This document shows positions 1 through 10,986 of a stretch of 64,000 bases of DNA, piece by piece. This DNA is from Larix kaempferi (taxonomy: Eukaryota > Streptophyta > Pinopsida > Pinales > Pinaceae), in the NCBI GenBank assembly GCA_027924585.1, contig BSBM01000191.1, positions 620,001-684,000 of the forward strand. The letters are read 5' to 3'. The translations under genes and the position numbers were made by a program. The notes below the pieces were generated by a model that was not told the DNA's origin, ran no database searches, and saw only the letters and a program-made list of their open reading frames with translations. Positions within the stretch are counted from its first letter, which is position 1, and each line of letters starts with the position of its first letter.

Positions 1-219
1 CATAGAAGCTGCAATAGATTCTGAGACTGTGCTGTGTGTGGCAGTTACAGGCGTAACTGAAGATGTTGTACGTGTCGGCGGTGGGATTTTGCCTCGACCA
101 GCACCGCGGCCGGGAGGAGCAGGAATGCGTGATGCAGGCGGACCAGAAGTCCGTGGCGGTGGTGGTGGTGGAGGGCTTAGGCCCTGTTGTCTTCGTGATA
201 TTCGTTGTTGATCTGACAT
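1..219 (-). pseudogene. gag: gag N-terminus, element A copy 1 (cut by window edge)
   Basis: Second copy of the gag start, 2155 bp before the first. The minus-strand reading matches gag of element B from its ATG at about 219 to the edge of the window. Whether the rest of gag-pol follows cannot be seen. Confidence 0.7.
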
Positions 220-487
220 GATGACAGGAAAATGAAAATCGGGGGCAGTACCGTAAACAAAGAACTCAAAAACTCTAATGCAGCCGAGTGTGCAAAAGAG
301 GAGCTAGAAAAAGCAAGGCTCACAGGCCAAAAAAGCAAGCTCTAAAATCTATACTGAGACCGGTGTCTCAATAAGCGAGCTAATCAACAAAAATGGCCAG
401 AATGCCAACAAGCAGTCCCTACAAAGAAAAAATGACCCTCTACAAAGATGAGACGCCAAGCAAAATCCTAACTAAGAGCTGGAGACC

Positions 488-724
488 TCAACAGGCTGTA
501 TCCTTCGCAAGGTGATGAAATCCAAGTCGAACAATACAACATGAGAGACCGATATAAGAAGGATATCCCTCTACCGAAAGGGATCCTGGGTAAAAGAGCC
601 CTAGTAGAATAGATACTAAGCCACCTCGTTCATGACACGTCGGAAAAGGTTTTGGGCACTTCAGCCTTCCGAAGAAGACAGCGATCGATGTTGCCTTAGG
701 GCTAAGTGGAGTGCGGTATTCCAA
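488..724 (-). CDS. Small leader ORF (78 codons), element A copy 1
   Basis: Tandem-duplicate partner of the ORF at 2643-2879, differing at very few residues. The upstream part is out of frame relative to the longer 103-codon version in element B because of an extra base near 770. No function recognised. Confidence 0.25.
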   Translation of the reverse strand: MEYRTPLSPKATSIAVFFGRLKCPKPFPTCHERGGLVSILLGLFYPGSLSVEGYPSYIGLSCCIVRLGFHHLAKDTAC

Positions 725-1675
725 AGAGTCCGTCCGGTTCTCAATCTCGCGGCCGTTTAACCCCTGAACAGTTGGAAACAGTCAGGAGGCCCCTCCACAA
801 ACTAGCTGTGACCGTGTCAATAAGTACTAGAGGATTTTAGTTCCCTAAAGACAACGACTATGTCTCAGATGAAAATGACAAGGGGGAATTATTTTGATGC
901 CTATCCCCGGTGTCCTACCTAACTACCAAATTCTTTTGATTTCCTCAAGTGAGGTTAAAGTTGGTTTAATTAGGGTGATTAATTTTAGTGGCTGTCTTTA
1001 CTCAATCGGGTAGTGGACGTGAAACTTGATGGTGTTATGACGACTCAAACCATGCAAATGAGAATGAATCATAAACAAGCCTTTGTCTTCGATGAAATCT
1101 AGCTAAGGTAAAGATAGAGGTTCTTCGATCAAATATGCATAACAATTTTCACAAGCAATCAAAGTAAAAGATTTTTCTTTTCTTTTTGATTTATAAACAA
1201 ATCCAAACTGAAGTAAATACTCTTTTCAATGCACTGATTTTACAATCTACAATGCTTCTATAATGAGAATTTCTATGGCAAAATTAATGGTTCATTTTTC
1301 TATGCAAAATATCACTAAACTTTTTCGATTTAAACAACAAATTTTGCTCTCAACCAATGATCTTTTTAATTTACTGAAAATGATAATGACAATATGACTG
1401 TAAAACTACAGCGTTCAGTAACAGAAGACAGTGGTGTTGAGTTGGTTGTGGGGAAAAAGTCAAGTCAAATGCAATCAAATTGAAAAAATGACCAATATGT
1501 CAAAAGTGCCACTTAATTCAATCAATCAATCAAACTCACAAACTAGGTGATAAGCAGACCAAACAGACTGGAAATTAACCAAGATGTTAATAGGCAACAG
1601 TAAAGACTATCTGAGGTAGGGAGAAACTCAGGAAACCAAGCAAAAATTAAAAAAAAATTTACCCACTTGCAGACA

Positions 1676-2374
1676 CTACCGCGGGCTAACCATGCTAGAC
1701 TGGATAGAAGCCATGATTTCGTGTCCCGGTGGAATGTTGGGTAGATGTAAAGTGCGAGGTACGTTGCTAGAAGAACTTGTTTCCTGAGGATGAACACTGG
1801 GTGACGTAGTAATAACAGGCAGAAGTTCCGTCTGGGAAGTAATGAAACCATAATCAGGTTCAAAAGGTGTGTCAGGTAGACGAGTATCTTCGATGATCTC
1901 AACGTAGCCGCCTGGGACTGAAATTAGGCCAGGTATGTCCTGGTCGGACCCTTCCATGGTGCCAATAGATCCGTTTATATCATCGTGGAAAGTGTCTGAT
2001 GGACGAGAAATGTTGGCCTCCGGTAGAAGGATGACCTCTGGTCTAGTACTCTGGGTCGTGCTAGGTTCAGCTGCTATAACTGTGCCCACTGTTACAGATA
2101 AATCTGGAATGACAGTGGGTGAGGTGACAGTGGAAGCCTCAGACATGCTAGTGGTCATAGAAGCTGCAATAGATTCTGAGACTGTGCTGTGTGTGGCAGT
2201 TACAGGCGTAACTGAAGATGTTGTACGAATCGGCGGTGGGATGTTGCCTCGACCAGCACCGCGGCCAGGAGGAGCAGGAATGCGTGATGCAGGCGGACCA
2301 GAAGTCCGTGGCGGTGGTGGTGGTGGAGGGCTTAGGCCCTGTTGTCTTCGTGATCTTCGTTGTTGATCTGACAT
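1676..2374 (-). pseudogene. gag: Truncated gag N-terminus, element A copy 2
   Basis: 232 codons matching the N-terminus of the long gag of element B (32237 onwards). It has an Arg-rich start (RRSRRQQG), a polyproline tract, then a Ser/Thr/Pro-rich low-complexity region. The match ends at ...SIQSSMVS, where the sequence jumps to leader sequence (ccgcggtagtg) at about 1688, giving an artificial stop. The capsid region and zinc knuckle are missing, so this cannot be a working Gag. Confidence 0.75.
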
Positions 2375-4152
2375 GATGACAGGAAAATGAAAATCGGGGG
2401 CAGTACTGTAAACAAAGAACTCAAAAACTCTAATGCAGCCGAGTGTGCAAAAGAGGAGCTAGAAAAAGCAAGGCTCACAGGCCAAAAAAGCAAGCTCTAA
2501 AATCTATACTGAGACCGGTGTCTCAATAAGCGAGCTAATCAACAAAAATGGCCAGAATGCCAACAAGCAGTCCCTACAAAGAAAAAATGACCCTCTATAA
2601 AGATGAGACGCCAAGCAAACTCCTAACTAAGAGCTGGAGACCTCAACAGGCTATATCCTTCGCAAGGTGATGAAATCCAAGTCGAACAATACAACATGAG
2701 AGACCGATATAAGAAGGATATCCCTCTACCGAAAGGGATCCTGGGTAAAAGAGCCCTAGTAGAATAGATACTAAGCCACCTCGTTCATGACACGTCGGAA
2801 AAGGTTTTGGGGACTTCAGCCTTTCGAAGAAGACAGCGATCGATGTTGCCTTAGGGCTAAGTGGAGTGCGGTATTCCACAGAGTCCGTCCGGTTCTCAAT
2901 CTCGCGGCCGTTTAACCCCTGATCAGTTGGAAACAGTCAGGAGGCCCCTCCACAAACTAGCTGTGACCGTGTCAATAAGTACTAGAGGATTTTAGTTCCC
3001 TAAAGACAACGACTATGTCTCAGATGAAAATGACAAGGGGGAATTATTTTGATGCCTATCCCCGGTGTCCTACCTAACTACCAAATTCTTTTGATTTCCT
3101 CAAGTGAGGTTAAAGTTGGTTTAATTAGGGTGATTAATTTTAGTGGCTGTCTTTACTCAATCGGGTAGTGGACGTGAAACTTGATGGTGTTATGACGACT
3201 CAAACCATGCAAATGAGAATGAATCATAAACAAGCCTTTGTCTTCGATGAAATCTAGCTAAGGTAAAGATAGAGGTTCTTCGATCAAATATGCATAACAA
3301 TTTTCACAAGCAATCAAAGTAAAAGATTTTTCTTTTCTTTTTGATTTACAAACAAAGCCAAACTGAAGTAAATACTCTTTTCAATGCACTGATTTTACAA
3401 TCTACAATGCTTCTATAATGAAAATTTCTATGGCAAAATTAATGGTTCATTTCTCTATGCAAAATACCACTAGACTTTTTCAATTTAAACAACAAAATTT
3501 GCTCTCAACCAATGATCTTTTTAATTTACTGAAAATGATAATGACAATATGACTGTAAACTACAGTGTTCAGTAACAGAAGACAGTGGTGTTGAGTTGGT
3601 TGTGGGGAAAAAGTCAAGCCAAATGCAATCAAATTGAAAAATGACCAATATGTCAAAAGTGCCACTTAATTCAATCAATCAATCAAATTCACAAACCATA
3701 CAGACTGGAAATTAACCAGGATGCTAACAGGTAACAGTAAAGACTATCTGAGGCAGGGAGAAACTCAGGAAACCAAGCAAAAACTAAAAATTTACACACT
3801 TGCAGACACTACCGCGGGCTATAGCCTGTCTAAAGCGCGGCACTGTGTAACTGCCGCTCTGGTATTAAGGGCTAGGACGCGGCACTGTTCAACTGTCGCG
3901 CTGGAAGTGGTTATGAGGGCGCGGCACTGTGGCAAGAGATGAAAAAAGCGCAACTGGAAAAGAAAAAATCAAGTTTTCAGGGTTGTTGCTAACCCATGGG
4001 ACTCAGTAATTAAACAGGGAGATAAATACTGCGAGGAGGGGTGAATAAGGGTCAAAAAAGACCAAAATTCAAGCTGGTTTGAAGTGCAACAAAAACTTCA
4101 CAATTCAAAGATGAATGACTGTGAATTAAAATCAATCAAGCAGTAATCAAAA
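2375..4152 (-). other. Leader (5' untranslated region) of element A
   Basis: About 1.8 kb between primer site and gag start. It holds a cluster of CGCGG(T/C)A(G/C)TG-type motifs at about 3830-3930 and a small ORF conserved between copies (2643-2879). The same leader is seen on the plus strand in element B at 26260-27145 and 31605-32236. No protein domain recognised. Confidence 0.65.
2643..2879 (-). CDS. Small leader ORF (78 codons), element A copy 2
   Basis: Open frame starting MEYRTPLSPK and ending HHLAKDIAC. The same frame stays open in four leader copies of the family (488-724, 2643-2879, 26575-26886, 31657-31968). I recognise no domain. It could be a short upstream ORF or simply conserved RNA sequence: the copies are too similar to prove coding selection. 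Confidence 0.25.
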   Translation of the reverse strand: MEYRTPLSPKATSIAVFFERLKSPKPFPTCHERGGLVSILLGLFYPGSLSVEGYPSYIGLSCCIVRLGFHHLAKDIAC

Positions 4153-4167
4153 CCAGCAGAGTCGCCA
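4153..4167 (-). other. Primer binding site, element A (tRNA-Arg type)
   Basis: TGGCGACTCTGCTGG starts four bases (AGAA) after the LTR end on the minus strand. It is complementary to a tRNA 3' end of the form GAGTCGCCA, which is the tRNA-Arg type used by Ogre/Tat elements. The second copy at 27990-28006 has CGC where this one has TGC, consistent with one C-to-T change here. Confidence 0.8.
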
Positions 4168-4171
4168 TTCT

Positions 4172-5152
4172 TGTTATGTGGAATTCTGCCCTACGGATAA
4201 GTCAGAAATCCCTTAGACTAAAGCAGACTTAAACTAACTCTAGGCTAAGAACAGACAAAACAAATGCAACCTTGAATCCCTAGATCTAACAAACATTTCA
4301 GAATTAAAATGCTGAAGAGAATAGAAGGAGTTTAACTGACCTTATGTCCAAACGCTTGTCTTTGATATTTGCTCCAAGCTCCAAGTCCTCACAAGTAAAC
4401 CTGTTAACAATGGAACCAAAACACAAGCATGTACTATTCTCTAGCAATCTGAAAACATGAGTTAGAATCTAAATCTATGAGAGATACAAACCATATCATT
4501 AAAACAAGATTAACACAAATGATTTGGGAAAACAAGACAAGTTATTCCATTACAACTTGAAGATTACTTACAAAGGGTGCTTGATGCTCAAGCCAATCCT
4601 CCAACTCCAAGTGTCTTCTCCTCTAGCTATCTCCACAATGCTGCAAGACCATAAGTTTGGTGCTCTCAAGAGTCCTCCCCTTTTCCCATGGCATGCCTCT
4701 CTTTTATAGTGAATGGTGAGGTTAACCAACAAGAGAGATGAGTGGATCTAAGGAGGGATAAGTGGATCAGGGTTTCTAATCGAAGGAGATGAGTTGGGAT
4801 CGAATCAAGGAACCCAATCTTCCATTATCTTCGAAAATCCAAGATCCCACAAGCCAAGGGCAAAAAACTATTAAAAGGGTGCCGCGTTTTGCAAAGTCTG
4901 CAGAACGCGGCACTGCCGCGCTTTGAGGCAAAAGTAGAATGCGGCAGTGTCTAGTGCCGCGTTTTGGGAACATAGCAAGGCGCGGTAGTGTGTAAAAATA
5001 AAGTCCAAGGTGGGTCAAAACTTGCCAGGGTGGATTTACCTTCAAGGTTGACTCATCATCTGTCTCTTCTGGATGGTTCAAAACAGTAGGGAAAGTGTCG
5101 TCAACTTGTTTTGTGATGGGGATGCGACACCGTGAAACATAGAGGTATAACA
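4172..5152 (-). repeat. 5' LTR of element A (981 bp)
   Basis: Begins TGTTATACC and ends ACATAACA on the minus strand, so it has the TG...CA ends and a short terminal inverted repeat TGTTA/TAACA. It matches the LTRs at 23740-24617 (+), 28011-28993 (-) and 44784-45691 (+). A TATA-like TATAAAA lies at 4702-4708 (minus). The stretch 4880-4990 holds several copies of a CGCGG(T/C)A(G/C)TG-type motif. The open reading frame at 4776-5153 (-) only reads through LTR sequence and recurs in the other LTR copies; I do not treat it as a gene. Confidence 0.9.
4702..4708 (-). promoter_or_regulatory. Putative LTR TATA box, element A
   Basis: TATAAAA on the minus strand in a conserved context, CACTATAAAAGAGAGG, present in every LTR copy of the family. 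It probably drives the genomic RNA. The transcription start was not determined. Confidence 0.55.
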
Positions 5153-6373
5153 AGGATCAGACAGAGACTTCTCATGCTCAACCTCGCCAATTGCAATATT
5201 TTGAAAAGTGTCCTGGGCTGAGAGAAAGTCTAATATTTGTTGGTCATCATCGAATACTTTCCAATTTGTTACATTATCAGGAATAGAAGGCCTGTACATA
5301 AGTTCAATTGAAAAAGTTTTAGGGGACAAACCTTCTGGTGGGATCAACCTGGATGCAGTATTAGCAAGCAAATCTGCATCAAAATTCTGTGATCTTGGGA
5401 CTGACTTGATATTTAATGCAGAAAAAGAGCTAGTGAGATCCCTTACCAATTTTTGATAGTTAACCAAACGAGGGGACAAACAATGAATCTTGTTCCTCAC
5501 CTGTTTCATTATGATCTCAGAATCTCCATAGCATTCGATTACCTGTGCACCCATATCAATGGCTTTCTTGAGTCCCTATACCAGGGCCTCATATTCAGCT
5601 ATATTATTGGTACACTCAAGCTCAAGCCTGCAGGCAATCATAGTTTTGGTCCCTTTTGGATCGATTCGGACACAACCTGCACCAGCTCCATCTTTAGATC
5701 TGGAGCCATAAAAAAAAAGAGTCCATGCATTTAAGTCTAACATAAAATTTGTATTTACATTATATACATTATGAACAATAGTACCCGAGAATGGAACAGA
5801 AGTGAGATTGACAATTTAGGATTGATTCTGTACATTCTCAGCTGGTGAAAAATCCGCAGGAAGGTCTCCAAAGAAAGTATCAAAAGTGTAATGTTCCACA
5901 TGTGAACTAAAGTATGCAGTGGGCTCATTGGGATCATTCAAATCTATGACAATCTACTTCATATAAGGCTCCCTGCTTATTTTAATTATGTATGGCCTTC
6001 TATTGTAGGGAAGACATAGGTGAGACCAGTCAGTAGCAAAGTAGCCTTTAAGCTTCTCTGACCAATATCTGCTCATCCACATACCATACATTTCTGGGAT
6101 GTCTTCCATAATGATATCCATTGTCTAGTGGATTCTGGGGTCAGCATATAATGTTAACAAGACATTTTTCAGTTCTCCCACTACCCTTACTTTGGATCTG
6201 TCCAACTGGACAATTTGTGTAGGGCATGGCTCCCAAGAGGCATTTAATTTCTTGCAGACAGACATAGGCATCACATTTTATGAAGCCCATGAATCAATCA
6301 TACAATTATGGACATTTCTATTGAAGACTTCAAAAGTAAGCAAGAAATAAGGTGTCTTCTTGCTACCTGACTT
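5153..6373 (-). pseudogene. pol: Element D: protease remnant and RNase H domain
   Basis: Decayed minus-strand Ty3/Gypsy pol in the same frame as the gag segments to its right. Near 6286-6295 the protease motif reads D-S-W-A-S followed by a stop, where D-S/T-G-A is expected. Further along (about 5740-5300) is an RNase H domain: WTLFFYGSRS (the first catalytic Asp replaced by Tyr), NNIAEYEAL (Glu), CYGDSEI (Asp) and NFDADLLAN (Asp). A TAG interrupts the frame just after EYEALV. No reverse transcriptase lies between protease and RNase H. The frame runs into the LTR of element A at 5152, so whatever followed is not here. Confidence 0.75.
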
Positions 6374-8252
6374 CTAATTTCCATCTTTAGAGTATATTTC
6401 CAAATTATTGTTCTGATTTTCCCTGGACTTGTTGACAATCATACTTTTGGAAAAACTATCTCTCATTGTAGGGATTTTCAAAATATCAAAGAGGGAAATA
6501 TTAGCTTTCATTCTTTTTAAGTCATCAATTAGATTGTATTCTATTTCAGGAATTAAAGTGTCCTTATGTACTGGTGCTTTACCTCTGTTTGGTGTGGGTG
6601 CTGAAGTGGAAGTTCTTGGTGTGGGATGTCCTTTACTCCTTGTATTGTAAGGGTGTTGGACTTTGAAGACAGCCTCGGGCTCATCTTCCTCCTTAGCCAT
6701 AGGAAGCTCTTAAAAAAATCTAATTATGTTTATCTGTTGATCTTCTTCTTCATTTGGGGGTTCAGGATCTTGATTTTCTTGTCGATTTTGATCTTGTTGA
6801 TCAGGGGAATTCTATGATTCTAAAACCAAATCCTTAAAGATAGAAATAATTTCTTCGGCGTTCTATCCTTCATCAGGGTTCGGTGGAACTTGGTTTTGTG
6901 GGGGCTGGTAAGTTATTCTGAAAGGTTGTCTGTTGAACCCCCTATTATTATTTTGGTTTTCTGTGTTGCTTTTCTTCAGGTCTACCATTTCATTTGCGAT
7001 CTTCTGCAAGAACTTCTTCATATCAGTCATCTCAAATGGGTCCTTGTTTTTCACTGTGGGTTTTCGAGGATTTTCTTGCTTTCTTTTGGAGGTTGAAGGT
7101 TGATCTGATGGGACATCAGGATTATCTTTTAGACAATTTATGTCCTTCTTAACCTAGATAGCCTCAACAAAGGCTTCCTGCAAAGTATCCTTTCGTGCTC
7201 TTTTCACCCACATAGAGATGGGAATAGGTAAACCCTTCACGTAATAAGCAACTAACAATTCTTCTGCAGGGAGAAGAGTAACAAGGATTCTATTTTTCAA
7301 AGACAAAAAACTTTGATTATAATCCTTTACCCTCTCCGTACCTATAATTTTCATTGAGGATAAGTCCAAGACCAAGTCTTTTGGAGTCTTATCATCTCCA
7401 AATTTATGGATAAACAATTTTTCGAAGTATTCCCATGAAGGAATGGATCGGGGTTGTAGGTAAAAGTACCATGTGGATGCTTTTACCTCGAAGGTATATG
7501 GGAACAACCTATAGACGATATACTCGTGAACGACACTCCTAATCCTAGTGTCCTGCATGAAGGTTTTGATATGATCGAGTGCAGGTGATTTGTCATCAGG
7601 GTTAAACTTGGGAAGCCATTTCTCAGTATGTTTGGGAAGTCTGTGTTGTTCACCAACAACGAACACAACATCCTGGTCCAACCAGGGTTTGTTTGCACCT
7701 TTTGCCATGGGTAAGTATTCTGAATTTGAACTGGATGATGAATCACTACCAGATGATTCGTCAGATGAGGATGATGAAGATGAAGGAGGTGTTGGTGGTG
7801 GTCCACCTGTGGCAATGTTTGGTTGATCTTGCTCTGTTTCACCAAATAATATATCAAGATCGGAATCGGGAAGCAGATTTTGGTGAAGTGAATTATGTGG
7901 TTCAGGGTTTGGATGATCTGAATCTTGATTATTCAAGTTATTAGCTTGCGGATTAGTGTTTTGGTGATGAATTGTTGCTAGTCCTTGGTTACGTTCTTCA
8001 ACGACCCTTCGTTGTAACCTATCAACACTATCAAAAGAACCTTTGAGAAATTGCTCGAGTGTAAGGGGTCCCCTAGTCAGTGATATAAAAATAAATTTGC
8101 CACCCCTTCTAGTTTCCTACTCTGTCACTGGGTAGCAGGAATAACGGTTGGAACCTATACCGGTTTCTCTGTAGAGGTAGATGCTTGCGTATGACTACGG
8201 GTGAAAATCAGTATTCTTATTTGAGGAGGTTTGCTGGTATTTCGTTTAGGCA
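6374..8252 (-). pseudogene. gag: Element D: gag and gag-protease linker
   Basis: Best-preserved stretch is 7154-7936 (260 codons): a Ser/Asp-rich N-terminus, then a retrotransposon capsid region with FNPDDKSP, ASTWYFYLQPRSI and FEKLFIHKFGDD, matching the usual W...F..F pattern of Ty3 Gag. The frame continues in 6863-7054 and 6374-6700 (HPYNTRSKGH, DDLKRMKANISLFDILKIP), all in one phase and separated by single stops compatible with C-to-T changes. A candidate start, MPKRNTSK, is at about 8252, but the first 100 codons hold several stops. I see no zinc knuckle. Confidence 0.7.
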
Positions 8253-10244
8253 TAATGTGCACTCGGCCCTCCTTCTAGTGCCATTTGTCGAGGTCTCAGA
8301 TGAGTAGGTGCTAGAATGGGTTCTAAGGATAACAACAGAGGGGGAAAACCCAGACTGAAAGGATTCAAAAGGTCCTACGCAAGAACAGTTCTATCCCCAG
8401 CCTGTTTGGAATAGTAATCTCCCACGGATACAAAGGCCTCTGTTGGCCCTTATGGGTTTTGATCCTAGAAGGATCTGTCTTCCTGAGATGGAAGCACAAA
8501 AGTGTTCTAATTCTAAAACGGATATAAACCTAAAACAACTCTACCTTAAAATAAATCTAAGCTAAGTCAAATCTAATCTAAAGGGAGTGAAATGTTTGTA
8601 TACAGGGTAACTTGGTTTGGGTTGCAATAAGTTATCTCATCAACTTGATAGAAATGTGCAATCGAATCATTAACTCATTACTTCAAAGTACAATCAACCA
8701 ATGAAAATTACCGATAATAATTCAAAGTATGAGCATATCCAAGATTATCCTGTTGTTCTTTTGCTAATTGAAAAATTAACATGAACTTAATTATTTATGT
8801 GACTCATTTGCAGAAATAGATAAATATTTTAATTAAATAAATTCAATTAAAACATAAATACACAAAGATCATGAATTAAGAGAAATCCAACTCAGAGATC
8901 AATGCATTAATGATAAGCTGCAAAATCAACAGTATTAATTGATCATTACGATGAAGATATCAGGCATTATCAAATAAATTTGACAACTTCCACAAAGAGG
9001 ATGCTGAAAGAAACTAACTTCGATTCATTGGTCTGCAAAAAATTACATGATCACAAGTGAGCAGTATTTCTCCAGTCCTTCTCTAGTGATTATCTTCTCC
9101 CCCTTTCCCCATGAGACTTCCATCTCTTTAAATAATAATTACAAAGATGGTTACAAAGGATAGCTTTCCCATGAAAACAGGGATTTTTCAAAATCGAACT
9201 ATTCTAATCATATCATCATAGAGAATGGTTCATAGCAAATGTTTCACAAAATTTCATAAGATGTCCATCACATAATTGTGGGAAACATCCCGTGATAAAC
9301 TGTAGAGGTTAACCTCGACCTGCTAGTTGTCTTTGACGGACAGTAATGGAGCTGAAAAATATCTCTTAGAAGATTTATGATGATCAACAACGTTCTCGAA
9401 AACTAAAAAGTCGGGCACTTGCTCCTCCTTCAAAGGAATCAATGGAGTGACAGGTTCTTCATTGATTATAAAATCTTGGATAATGGTATTGTCTGGATCA
9501 ACTACATTCTCAGTGATCTTCCTTCTCTTCTTCTGAGAGAACTGTATGTAGATGGATTGAATATCAGGTTCATCTTCACTACCGTTGCTTTTATCAGAAA
9601 CACCTGCACCAAAAGGTGGTGACACAGGATCTTGATACCAAACAGGCTTAAGTTCTTTCCCTTCAGAAAACCTGACCAAAGACTTATGATCTCTCTGCAT
9701 ATTTCTCACAATAAAATTGTCAAAAATAAAACTTATGAAAACCAACCAAGAAAACCCTTCAATTGCAGTGTGGCGAACAACCAATTTCCCATTTTGAAGC
9801 CTGTATTTAATCAGAGAATAATAAAGATCTCAGAAATGACTGAGCGTAATGAATTGGCTTGATTAAAATCTTATGGTTTGGAACTTACAATTATCACTTC
9901 TATATTGGAATCACGCACAACATGTGTCGATAGAGATTGAATTAAGACAGAATAAAATTGCAATAATTCACATGTAATTCATGTCAAATATTAACACTCA
10001 ATTGATTTCAAGTTAGTTGAATCAATGATTATCAATCATATGAGGCCACGGGTGAAAATCACAGTTCAAAAATATGATTACAAACCAAAAATGATGAAGG
10101 AAAATGAAGAAGTGAAATAATCATTGAAAACACCAACACTTCAATATCAGTCGTAGGATCAAAAAAAATCAACGGTCAATATCAAAGCATGCAGGTTGCA
10201 GAATAAAAAATGCAGAAATTTTATTCGGGCACATGCACAAACCT
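8253..10244. other. Unassigned sequence, probably leader/LTR of element D; one ORF
   Basis: No recognisable domain. It may be the leader and LTR of element D, but I could not find a second LTR copy to prove it. One minus-strand ORF (9323-9784, 153 codons) contains a basic patch (QKKRRKITE) and repeated acidic/proline segments (NEEPVTPLIPLKEEQVP). It shares the phase of the gag of D, but I do not recognise it. AT-rich sequence otherwise. Confidence 0.4.
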
Positions 10245-10490
10245 TCCTGCAATCTGCAATCTGCAAGTTGCGGGTTGCAGGATCTCGACTCTAAACTCTA
10301 TCAAACGGGAAGTTCCAGCAATCCGCAATTTGCAGGTGCGGGTTGCGGGATCGCAAAGCTCCAAACTAATTTAAAAAGTACTCCCACAATACACAATTTG
10401 TGGGTTGCAGGTTGCGGGATAAAAGTGTTTAAAAAAACTGGAAAACCAAGCTCCCGCAATCCGCAATTTGTGGGTTGGGGAATTACGGGA
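10245..10490. repeat. Four hairpin-forming tandem units, period about 69 bp
   Basis: Units begin at about 10245, 10314, 10381 and 10451. Each holds a variant of C(C/T)xGCAATxxGCAA followed by TTGx(A/G)GGTTGCxGG, so the two arms can pair to a stem. The spacer between units is AT-rich and differs between them. No gene overlaps in a meaningful way. Confidence 0.65.
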
Positions 10491-10986
10491 TTGTGGGGTT
10501 GCGGAAAGATAGATTTTTAAGGAAAAAACCTGTGCTTTCCGCAAGCCTTAAAACACACAAAATTAAAGAAATTTTCAAAAGGAAAAATCACTAACTTAAT
10601 CAAAGCAAAGCAAAGCAATGAAAGCATGATTAAAAAAACTCGAAATGACCAAAGAATTTTAATCATTTTCGTTGTATATAAAAATTTGGGGCTGCCGAGT
10701 TTCATTGAAACATGGGATCTATTGTACCTACAACAAGCCCCAAGGATGAGAGAGGATAGCGTTGCAACTACCTTTGGATGTGCAGCCACAAGTTGTAGCA
10801 ATACCTCTGAAAGCATTGAGATGCCCGTAGCAAGAAATATAGGGTGGTGTTGAAGTTTTGAGCTCTATTGATCTGCATTTATCATAAATACTTATGCATA
10901 CCTTACACACTCTTCGTTTGAGCATAGCTAATGAAATCAAGGGATGAGAAGAATATAGTTATAGTCAGATGATGAAGCAGATTTCA

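Larger units (their letters stand above)
1..3821. repeat. Tandem duplication of leader plus gag start (about 2.15-kb unit)
   Basis: Position 1 onward repeats from 2156 onward. The first copy runs to about 1688 (ccgcgggcta) and the second to about 3821 (same string). Identity is very high with a few small indels, for example extra bases in copy 1 near 1545-1560. The join lies inside gag of copy 2 at about 1688. The pattern fits unequal recombination or reverse-transcription slippage. Confidence 0.85.
1..5152 (-). mobile_element. Tat/Ogre-like Ty3/Gypsy element A, 5' part
   Basis: Minus-strand LTR retrotransposon running off the left edge of the window. In element direction the order is LTR (5152 to 4172), tRNA-Arg primer site, a leader of about 1.8 kb, and a gag N-terminus. 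It belongs to the same family as element B at 23740-45691: LTR, leader and gag are nearly identical. The LTR start abuts the pol frame of element D, so A appears to have inserted into D. The far end, and therefore its target duplication, lies outside the window. A segment of leader plus gag is present twice in tandem, so this copy is defective. Confidence 0.85.

Noticed and set aside
8281-8300. Primer-site candidate TGGCACTAGAAGGAGGG for element D
   Set aside because: It starts with TGG in the right area, but I could not match it to a specific tRNA or confirm an LTR end beside it.
9323-9784. 153-codon minus-strand ORF as a host gene
   Set aside because: No recognisable domain or second copy; left as an unassigned ORF in the element D flank.
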